Assembly: GCF_037577855.1 (NCBI RefSeq)
Contig: NZ_JBAKFX010000028.1
Span: 1-50,480, forward strand
DNA from: Dethiothermospora halolimnae
Lineage (GTDB): Bacteria > Bacillota > Clostridia > Tissierellales > VENL01
DNA length: 50,480 nucleotides
Direction of reading: 5' to 3'
Position 1 is the stretch's first letter. The number at the start of each line of letters is the position of its first letter. The notes beneath the pieces were generated by a model that was not told the origin of the DNA, did no database searches, and saw only the letters and a program-made list of their open reading frames with translations. A program made the position numbers and the translations under genes. Positions 1-5,894 of the stretch are shown here, piece after piece.

Positions 1-61
1 TGCTAAACTACGGGTATAGGTTTAAAACCTCCCAGGAGGGATACGTCTATCCTCTATTCAA

Positions 62-118
62 GAGATATTATATTATGAATTAGCAAGTTAGACCACCTTG
101 CTAGAAATTTGATAGATA
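62..118. other. Hairpin upstream of the nitroreductase gene
   Basis: The first 170 bases hold no gene I can support. A 7-bp stem (TAGCAAG pairing with CTTGCTA) lies at about 82-104, with an AT-rich tail. The sequence before it (1-80) has several short self-complementary stretches and may be the tail of an RNA leader or of an upstream gene's terminator. I could not match it to a known riboswitch. Confidence 0.3.
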
Positions 119-263
119 ATAAAAAAATAAGATAAGTTTTGTATTAAAAGGTTATTTAAGAATATGAATATTGAAGTTATTTTTAGTGAGAATGTTCGGT
201 AGAAAAGAACTTTATTTTCTATCAAATGTTCTAACTATATTATACGAGGAGGGATTTATTTTT

Positions 264-863
264 ATGGATTTAAAAGATGTATTCAGAAACAGAAGATCAG
301 TAAGGGCTTTCAAAGATGCTGAAGTGCCAGAAGATATAATTGAAGAATTAATAGAAAATGCTGGTTTGGCACCTGAAACTGATACATGTAATTATTATTT
401 TGGAATTATTCGTGATAAGGAGACAAAGAAACAGTTAGGGGAAGCCACACATTGGGCCAATTGGATAAGTGAAGCACCTGTAGTAATTGCATGCTGTGGT
501 TCCATAGCATGGGACATAGGAGAGCAAGATGACGATGATTATGGAGTCATAGGAAATAAACTTCGCTATGGTGAAGAGATAGTTGAATTTTTGAGAAATA
601 ATAACAATAGAAAGGCAAGTAAAGCATTATTAATGAGTTCACCTGTGTATATACCAGCACATCACATAATACTGACAGCAGTAGCAAATGGGCTAAAGGG
701 TTGTCTTGTTGATTTTATGGACATGGATAAAGTAGATGAAATATTAGGACTGCCAGAAGAGGTAACATGTCAGGTATTAGTACCAATAGGTTACCCTAAT
801 GAAGAACCAAAAGCGAGAGAACCATTTGATATGAAGAAGAAAGTATTTAAAGACAGGTGGTAA
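264..863 (+). CDS. Nitroreductase family protein
   Basis: A 199-aa flavoprotein of the nitroreductase superfamily, which uses FMN and NAD(P)H to reduce nitro or quinone compounds. The N-terminus has the family's typical DVFRNRRSVRAFKD stretch (FMN phosphate-binding arginines). The middle has a PVVIACCGS strand, and the C-terminal part has GLKGCLVDF and the VLVPIGYPNEEP segment, where these proteins carry a conserved GYP motif. The open frame extends upstream to 171, but the only good ribosome site (GAGGAGGG at 246-253) sits 10 bases before the ATG at 264, and homology also begins there. The substrate is unknown. A cytoplasmic role is expected, as there is no signal peptide. Confidence 0.85.
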   Translation: MDLKDVFRNRRSVRAFKDAEVPEDIIEELIENAGLAPETDTCNYYFGIIRDKETKKQLGEATHWANWISEAPVVIACCGSIAWDIGEQDDDDYGVIGNKLRYGEEIVEFLRNNNNRKASKALLMSSPVYIPAHHIILTAVANGLKGCLVDFMDMDKVDEILGLPEEVTCQVLVPIGYPNEEPKAREPFDMKKKVFKDRW

Positions 864-917
864 TATAGTTATAGGACAAAATCTCGTTTACATATATATT
901 ATCAAGAGGTGATGTCC

Positions 918-1055
918 TTGGATAAAATAGTTTATACTGGGGAATTCACAGAAGAAGAAATAATAGAGGAAATCAATAAATTATTAAATAAATTTTTACA
1001 TGAAATGGACGATAAAAAGAAAAATTGGGTTGATGATCCTTCATCAACCCAATAG
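918..1055 (+). CDS. Small acidic protein of unknown function (45 aa)
   Basis: A short frame with a good ribosome site (AAGAGGTG at 904-911) six bases before a TTG at 918. An in-frame ATG at 912 overlaps the ribosome site and is less likely. The product is 45 aa, acidic and lysine-rich, probably mostly one amphipathic helix (EFTEEEIIEEINKLLNKFLH), with no membrane segment. The last codons and the stop lie inside a 12-bp perfect hairpin. The gene follows the nitroreductase by about 50 bases and could be cotranscribed with it. No family recognised; coding status rests on the ribosome site and codon use. Confidence 0.5.
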   Translation: MDKIVYTGEFTEEEIIEEINKLLNKFLHEMDDKKKNWVDDPSSTQ

Positions 1056-1060
1056 TTTTA
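1025..1060 (+). terminator. Hairpin overlapping the end of the 45-aa gene
   Basis: A 12-bp perfect stem (TTGGGTTGATGA with its complement) and a 4-base loop end right at the TAG stop at 1053-1055. The following TTTTA tail is weak, so it may be a terminator or a 3' stabiliser. Confidence 0.5.
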
Positions 1061-1157
1061 GGGATAAATAAGTCATAGTAAATCTGAATAAATTACTTAA
1101 TCTTGTAAAACACTTAAGAGGAAAAGAAGATTTATAAAACAGAGGAGGCAAGGCTAA

Positions 1158-1763
1158 GTGAGTAAAATATTATATATTAAAGCCAATTCAAAACCAAAGG
1201 GTCAATCAAGAACATTTAAAATCTCTGATAGTTTTATTGACAAGTATAGGGAAGAAAATCCACAGGATGAAGTTATAACTTTAGACTTATATCAAGAAGG
1301 GATAAAATCATTAACTGAAGAGGATATAGGAGTTGTGTTTGGACCTAAAAATGAAGAAAGTAAAAACCATCCTATTCTTAAATATGCTTATCAGTTTGCC
1401 GATGTGGATAAGTATGTAATTGCAGAGCCCATGTGGAATCTAAGTGTTCCTGCTATATTAAAGGCGTATATTGACTATATTTGTGTTGTTGGGATAACAT
1501 TTAAATACACAGATAAAGGTCCAGTGGGTTTATGTGAAAATAAAAAGGCAATAAATATTACATCAAGGGGTGGAATATATGATATAGAGCCAAATTCAAA
1601 CTTTGAGATGGGAGATAGATATTTAAGGACAATATTTGGATTTTTAGGAATTACTGATTTTACAACTATATCTGCAGACGGATTAGATATGGCAAGTAAT
1701 GATATTGAAGATATATTAAAAAGAACGATAGAGGAAGCAGAAAATACAGCAAAGCAGTTTTAG
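1158..1763 (+). CDS. azoR: FMN-dependent NADH-azoreductase
   Basis: A 201-aa flavodoxin-like quinone/azo-compound reductase (AzoR family), cytoplasmic, normally a dimer using FMN and NADH. Visible family features are the N-terminal strand and phosphate loop (ILYIKANSKPKGQSRTFKISDSF), the EPMWNLSVPAILKAYIDYICVVGITFKYT block that lines the flavin, and the SRGGIYD loop. Length matches the family (about 200-210 aa). The GTG start at 1158 follows GAGGAGG at 1142-1148. With the upstream nitroreductase it forms a pair of flavin reductases, which suggests electrophile or quinone detoxification, though the intervening hairpin separates their transcripts to some degree. Confidence 0.9.
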   Translation: MSKILYIKANSKPKGQSRTFKISDSFIDKYREENPQDEVITLDLYQEGIKSLTEEDIGVVFGPKNEESKNHPILKYAYQFADVDKYVIAEPMWNLSVPAILKAYIDYICVVGITFKYTDKGPVGLCENKKAINITSRGGIYDIEPNSNFEMGDRYLRTIFGFLGITDFTTISADGLDMASNDIEDILKRTIEEAENTAKQF

Positions 1764-1786
1764 TAAAAGGTAATTAGCAAGTATAA

Positions 1787-1830
1787 AAAATAGCTTATAT
1801 AATAGTTTTTACCTGTATAAGCTATTTTTA
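1787..1830 (+). terminator. Terminator after azoR
   Basis: An 11- to 13-bp stem (AAATAGCTTATAT paired with GTATAAGCTATTT) around a 13-base loop, ending in a short T run. Confidence 0.75.
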
Positions 1831-1903
1831 CCCTGATATACTTCTAGTATAAACTCAAGAGGTCCAGAAAAATTGTGTGTAATATCTAAATGGGGGAAGA
1901 GAG

Positions 1904-1987
1904 GTGAAATTCAAGGATAATTGTTCATTAATTAGTGGAGATATTATTCACTTAAGAAGCATAAGTATCCTTGTAATATACAAATGA
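1904..1987 (+). CDS. Possible 27-aa leader peptide overlapping the next gene
   Basis: A GTG at 1904 preceded by a purine-rich GGGGGAAGAGAG opens a 27-aa frame whose TGA (1985-1987) overlaps the ATG of the next gene (ATGA arrangement). The downstream gene has no ribosome site of its own, so translational coupling would explain how it is started. The peptide (MKFKDNCSLISGDIIHLRSI...) is not recognisable. It may equally be the remains of a frameshifted N-terminus. Confidence 0.3.
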   Translation: MKFKDNCSLISGDIIHLRSISILVIYK

Positions 1988-2532
1988 ATGGGAAATATTT
2001 TAAAATATTATTAATAGTACTACTATTAATAATATTAACTCAAAGGGTAATAATACATATGACTTTTAAAAATACAAAAAATATTATTCAGGTTATAAAT
2101 AATGACGAAATCTCAAAAGAAAATATAGATATAACAGAAAAAGATGAAAGCATAAGAGCCAGGTTTAGTGGTAAATCTATTTATTCAATAACTCCTGATG
2201 ATAAAAATTGGAATAAACTTACAACTAAAGAAGAAAAGGTTAAAGCATGTAGAATTCCAAGTGATACTTTAAAAGAGATGAATACAAATGAATTGATTAA
2301 AGCTGTGATAGAGTTCCCTTTAATTGTAAACCTTCACTTGCATAACACTCCTGAAGAGGGGCTAAAAGCTTTACAGAAAGAGTCAGATGCTTTTAAAGAA
2401 CTCCTTAAGAGAACAGATGCAGGTGAAAAACTATCTAATATACTGAATAATAAAACAAATATTAAATATTTTCAAGAAATTGATACGTTCGATATAGAGA
2501 CGTTGAAAATACTACAAACTAGATTTAACTAG
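1984..2532 (+). CDS. Exported/membrane-anchored protein of unknown function
   Basis: 182 aa with a single N-terminal hydrophobic segment (residues 6-21), so either a signal peptide or a membrane anchor with the rest outside the cell. The soluble part contains SITPDDKNWNKLTTKEEKVKACRIP, then MNTNELIKAVIEFPLIVNL. From memory this resembles a family of uncharacterised exported Firmicute proteins with a 'T-x-E-L-x-x-A-V-x-x-(Y/F)-P-L' motif, which are often longer; I cannot verify that. No ribosome site precedes the ATG; see the overlapping leader frame. The stop codon lies in the arm of a long inverted repeat, so the C-terminus may have been altered by an insertion. Confidence 0.6.
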   Translation: MNGKYFKILLIVLLLIILTQRVIIHMTFKNTKNIIQVINNDEISKENIDITEKDESIRARFSGKSIYSITPDDKNWNKLTTKEEKVKACRIPSDTLKEMNTNELIKAVIEFPLIVNLHLHNTPEEGLKALQKESDAFKELLKRTDAGEKLSNILNNKTNIKYFQEIDTFDIETLKILQTRFN

Positions 2533-2720
2533 GACTAAGGGATTCGGAAAAAAATAATAAGTCAGTATGCTAGTCTATTTTGCATCATACTGCGTCGGCA
2601 GAACATGCTTATAGTCCACTATCAACGAATTCTGCCTCCTTGTCTGATACAAAATATCCGTCGCATCTTTGACTTATTATTTTCTTCCCAACACCTAAAA
2701 CTTAAGTCCTAGTTTTTTTA
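2527..2720. repeat. Long imperfect palindrome with terminator-like outer stem
   Basis: The outer arms (AACTAGGACTAAG at 2527-2539 and its complement at 2701-2714, followed by seven Ts) look like a normal terminator for the upstream gene. Inside lies a second, independent pair of arms (2546-2563 with 2670-2688), and within those a third imperfect pair around TTTTGCATCATACTGC / GTCTGATACAAAA. This is consistent with a palindromic mobile repeat that entered the terminator loop. Confidence 0.6.
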
Positions 2721-2779
2721 TAGTGAAAAGTTAACATTATCCATTAATTCTTCTAATAAGGACTTTTCCTTAAAATTAT

Positions 2780-3460
2780 CTAACGGGATTTTAAAGTATC
2801 ATTAGCAAGTTTACTATATTGTAAAAGAACATATTCATTTTTATCATTTTTTTTGACAATTGACTTTATATTACTTAAAACAGCCTCTTGTCCATCATAA
2901 TAAGTAATGTAATTGGTCACATATATAGTATAGGTATCATCTTCAATTTTCTTTATTCTGTTAATAAAACTGGAATAAGTTTCACCTGAACCTCCTTGAT
3001 AAAAATCATCATTTATTTTGTAATAACCATCTTTGTAGGTAATATTATATTTTGCAAGATTATGGTGTTGGTCAATTTGCTTGTTAAAAAATTTTTTCAG
3101 TGTTTTATTTACATAGGTATCATTCATAAAATATATATCTTCAATGGTTTCATCTTGATTAAATATAAAGTTATATCTAATGGAAAAGTAGATTAAATTT
3201 TCATTAGAAGTACTATTTTTTTCAAAGGATTTAAGACCTACATAAGTAATATCTGAAAAAAATTTATTTAATCTTTCATATTCTGAGTGTTTTAATTTGT
3301 TTATGTCTATGGAACCTCCTTCATCTTCAATATCCTTAGAAGTTATACTATTATTTACAATTGTTTCTTTATTTTTTTTATCAGATATAGTTTCAGAACA
3401 ACCAATAATAGGCAATACAATCATAAAGATAATAAAAATAAATATGTATTTATTTTTCAT
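2780..3460 (-). CDS. Putative lipoprotein of unknown function
   Basis: 226 aa. The N-terminus is a lipoprotein signal: KNK, a hydrophobic stretch of about 14 residues, then the lipobox LPIIGC with the acylated cysteine near residue 21, so the mature protein is probably anchored to the outer face of the membrane. The rest is charged, with alternating strand-like segments (LIYFSIRYNFIF, YKINDDFYQGG, YTIYVTNYITYY) and no recognised catalytic motif. The ribosome site AGGAGG stands about 6 bases before the ATG. Transcribed alone, convergent with the 182-aa gene. No family recognised. Confidence 0.7.
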   Translation of the reverse strand: MKNKYIFIFIIFMIVLPIIGCSETISDKKNKETIVNNSITSKDIEDEGGSIDINKLKHSEYERLNKFFSDITYVGLKSFEKNSTSNENLIYFSIRYNFIFNQDETIEDIYFMNDTYVNKTLKKFFNKQIDQHHNLAKYNITYKDGYYKINDDFYQGGSGETYSSFINRIKKIEDDTYTIYVTNYITYYDGQEAVLSNIKSIVKKNDKNEYVLLQYSKLANDTLKSR

Positions 3461-3708
3461 AAAAGACCTCCTATAATTTTCAAAAAAATTATTTTGTTAC
3501 TTCATTATTGTATTCAGTAATCGACTAATGGTCAACAGTTATTCAAATTAATGTAAAAGTGTTTTTCCCATATTTAACATAGGAAAAGAAAGTAAATAGT
3601 TTTAAAAACGGATTACCACTTATAGATTAGAAAATATTTGAAATAAGTGATATAATTTTGTTATAGATAAGATATAGCATAACGAATATATGACAAAGGG
3701 GTTATATA

Positions 3709-3957
3709 ATGAAAATAAGGAAAAGTAATATTACCATTTTTATCGGCACAGCGATATTTATTATTACATTTTTACCATTTTTACCTTCAGGTATTATAAT
3801 GTTAAACTTTCTAATTGGTGCCATAGGTATAATTGGAGCATTATTAAGTAATAAACTAGAGATCTATAGAAAAATAAAATTATTGATACTTAACACATTA
3901 GTATTTTTTAGCTTTTTCATTGCTATGTTTTTAGGATATATTGTGGCGGCATTATAA
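3709..3957 (+). CDS. Small three-helix membrane protein
   Basis: 82 aa, mostly hydrophobic, with three predicted membrane segments (about residues 9-26, 29-46 and 57-80) and a short basic loop (NKLEIYRKIK). The ATG at 3709 is preceded by AAAGGGG. No known family. It ends only 8 bases from the truncated substrate-binding gene on the other strand, with no terminator between them, which is compatible with a deletion or rearrangement at this junction. Confidence 0.6.
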   Translation: MKIRKSNITIFIGTAIFIITFLPFLPSGIIMLNFLIGAIGIIGALLSNKLEIYRKIKLLILNTLVFFSFFIAMFLGYIVAAL

Positions 3958-3965
3958 TGGTGGTA

Positions 3966-4544
3966 TCATACAAATAATGTTACATAGTCACCTTCGCCAC
4001 CGGTGAAAGCTCCTGCCATCATTGCAAATTGAATATCGGTTCTAATGTTAACGTCCTTTTCTAAATCTAAACCATGTTTTTTAAGTACATATTCAAGGGT
4101 CATTTCTGGCATACCCCCAACTCTACCGCCGATTATTGTTTTGCCCTTTAACTTATCAAAGTTAAAATCTTCATCTTTTTCTCTACCAACAAGGAAAGAA
4201 CCATCTTTTTGGGTTAACTGAGCAAAGTTCACAGCATGGTCTTTTTTATTCTGATTATAAACATATATCGAAGCTTCAGGTCCCATAAAGCCTATATCGG
4301 CTTGACCACTGATTAGGGCAGTCATTGACTTATCTGCTCCTTTACCATTTGTTAGTTCAATCTTAAGCCCCTCTTCTTCAAAGAACCCCTGGGTTATTGC
4401 AACATATTGTGGTGCATAGAAAACAGAGTGGGTAACTTCAACTAGCTTTATTGTCTCTAAATTGTCATCTTTACAACCTGTAAATAATATACTTGTTAAC
4501 AATGACACTAATAAAATAATTGATAGTAACTTTATTTTCTTCAT
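3966..4544 (-). pseudogene. Truncated ABC-transporter substrate-binding lipoprotein (NMT1/SsuA type)
   Basis: 192 aa, whereas this family is usually 310-340 aa. It has a lipoprotein signal (lipobox LFTGC near residue 24), then a periplasmic-binding-protein first lobe: KLVEVTHSVFYAPQYVAITQGFFEEEGL, GADKSMTALISGQADIGFMGPEA and LKGKTIIGGRVGGMPEMTLEYVL. These are typical of proteins that bind thiamine precursors, sulfonates or nitrate-like ligands. The frame ends just after GGEGDYVTLF, where family members continue into the second lobe, so it has lost about 40% and half the ligand cleft. No permease or ATPase gene lies nearby. The ribosome site (AAGGAGG) is intact. Most likely a decayed remnant. 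Confidence 0.75.
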
Positions 4545-4807
4545 TTTTAAGCCTCCTTAAAATTTAAATATATAAATATTTATATAATCTTATTATATTC
4601 TAGGTATAAAGAATAGTTACATTGCATATATAAATAAGTTATTACCTATAGTTTTATTAGGATGGCTAGATTAGAAACTTAAAAAATAAAAAGGAATATA
4701 TGATGATTTGTAGAATAGTAAGGAATGTAGGATAATTGTTGTACATATGGATAATATAAACTAAAGTAATATATTGGACGAGCAAAAAATTTACAAAGGA
4801 GTGTATT

Positions 4808-5359
4808 ATGAACATACCAAATATATTAACAACTATTAGATTTTTTTTAATTCCCGCATTTATAATTGTATTTTATTCATCCATTGAAAATAGCTTACTT
4901 TATGCCACATATATATTTGTATTAGCAGGTATAACCGATGTTTTAGATGGTTATATAGCTAGGAAATATGATATGGTCACAAAATACGGTACTGTATTAG
5001 ACCCATTGGCAGATAAGCTTATGCAGATCGCTGCCCTTATTTGTTTTACAAGTGAAGGATATATTCCAATATGGGTGATAATAGTGATAGGGCTTAAAGA
5101 AATAACGATGATATTAGGAGGTCTACTGCTATACTTTAAGGAAAATAAAACTGTAATTCCCGCCAATAAATTTGGTAAAATGGCCACAATATCATTTTAT
5201 GTAGCTATTTTAGCAGTTGCATTTGATTTTAATTATATAATAAATTATATATTGATAACTATAACGGTTATTATTATGCTTATAGCCTTTATAAAGTATT
5301 TAATAGGGTTTAAAAGGGTTAAAATGGTAAATAATAATAAAGAGTGTGTTGACAAATAG
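4808..5359 (+). CDS. pgsA: CDP-diacylglycerol--glycerol-3-phosphate 3-phosphatidyltransferase
   Basis: 183-aa integral membrane enzyme that makes phosphatidylglycerol phosphate from CDP-diacylglycerol and glycerol 3-phosphate, the committed step to phosphatidylglycerol and cardiolipin. The CDP-alcohol phosphotransferase signature is complete: D44, D47-G48, A51-R52, G61, D65 and D69 in DVLDGYIARKYDMVTKYGTVLDPLAD. The N-terminal MNIPNILTTIRFFLIP is typical of PgsA. About five or six membrane helices. The ATG follows AAAGGAG at 4795-4801. The gene's last codons hold the -35 box of the next transcript. Confidence 0.93.
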   Translation: MNIPNILTTIRFFLIPAFIIVFYSSIENSLLYATYIFVLAGITDVLDGYIARKYDMVTKYGTVLDPLADKLMQIAALICFTSEGYIPIWVIIVIGLKEITMILGGLLLYFKENKTVIPANKFGKMATISFYVAILAVAFDFNYIINYILITITVIIMLIAFIKYLIGFKRVKMVNNNKECVDK

Positions 5360-5377
5360 TATTTTATAGTTTAATAT
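5349..5377 (+). promoter_or_regulatory. Promoter of the valS T-box transcript
   Basis: TTGACA at 5349-5354, a 17-base spacer, and TAATAT at 5372-5377. The -35 box overlaps the pgsA stop codon. Transcription would start about 30 bases before the T-box leader. Confidence 0.65.
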
Positions 5378-5410
5378 ATAATAAACAATTTTATATAATA
5401 ATAGGCTATG

Positions 5411-5640
5411 AAAGAGAGGAGTAAGTAAATATCTTATACAGAGAATGGGGTACATTGGGCTGAAATACTCCATATAGGCAATGTTTACCGAAGGTAGCTC
5501 TAGAGCTTCTAAGTTGAAAGGTAAGTAGACTTAGACGGAATATCCGTTAGATGATTAAGTGCTAGATTTTTGTCTAGAATTTAAGGTGGTACCGCGAAAC
5601 AACCCCTTCGTCCTTATTAATTAGGATGAAGGGGTTTATT
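5411..5640 (+). promoter_or_regulatory. T-box leader, valine specifier
   Basis: A tRNA-sensing leader. The T-box core (AAGGTGGTACCGCG at 5583-5596) is followed by a strong terminator (5600-5640, 14-bp stem plus T run). An AGTA-type motif occurs in the early stem I region. The specifier, by alignment with the phenylalanine T-box at the end of this window, is GTA at 5494-5496 (GAAG-GTA-GCTC), a valine codon. Uncharged tRNA-Val should stabilise the antiterminator and allow transcription of the downstream small gene and valS. Confidence 0.93.
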
Positions 5641-5643
5641 AGT

Positions 5644-5669
5644 TGTTAGGGGATTCATAGTCACCCAAC
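5644..5669. repeat. Single copy of the GGGGATTC-type palindrome
   Basis: A degenerate copy of the hairpin repeat that occurs in tandem at 8557-8716 and 42761-42879 and singly at 16567-16594. Confidence 0.5.
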
Positions 5670-5693
5670 ATATTAAAAAAAGGAAGTGATAAA

Positions 5694-5867
5694 ATGTTCA
5701 CTGCAGGTGCTATTATGTTCCTTATAAGTGGGCTTATAGTCTTTGGTTCTGATAGACTTTTTAAAAAAGGAAAAATATCTTCACTAAAAACATTATTAAT
5801 AGTTAAAAGCTCCGGTCTTCTTGTGGCTATAGTGGCCGTGTTAGTTATGTTTTATGGAAAAAGATAG
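5694..5867 (+). CDS. 57-aa two-helix membrane protein in the valS leader transcript
   Basis: A frame of 57 codons with a clear ribosome site (AGGAAGTG at 5681-5688) and ATG at 5694. It encodes two hydrophobic helices (about residues 3-17 and 40-54) joined by a basic loop (DRLFKKGKISSLKT), probably both ends facing the same side. It lies between the T-box terminator and valS, 27 bases before the valS ATG, so it is expected to be made only when valine tRNA is uncharged or the terminator is read through. Family not recognised; the composition and ribosome site make it a credible gene. Confidence 0.7.
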   Translation: MFTAGAIMFLISGLIVFGSDRLFKKGKISSLKTLLIVKSSGLLVAIVAVLVMFYGKR

Positions 5868-5894
5868 ACTATTTAAAATAGAGGAGGAAAAAGA

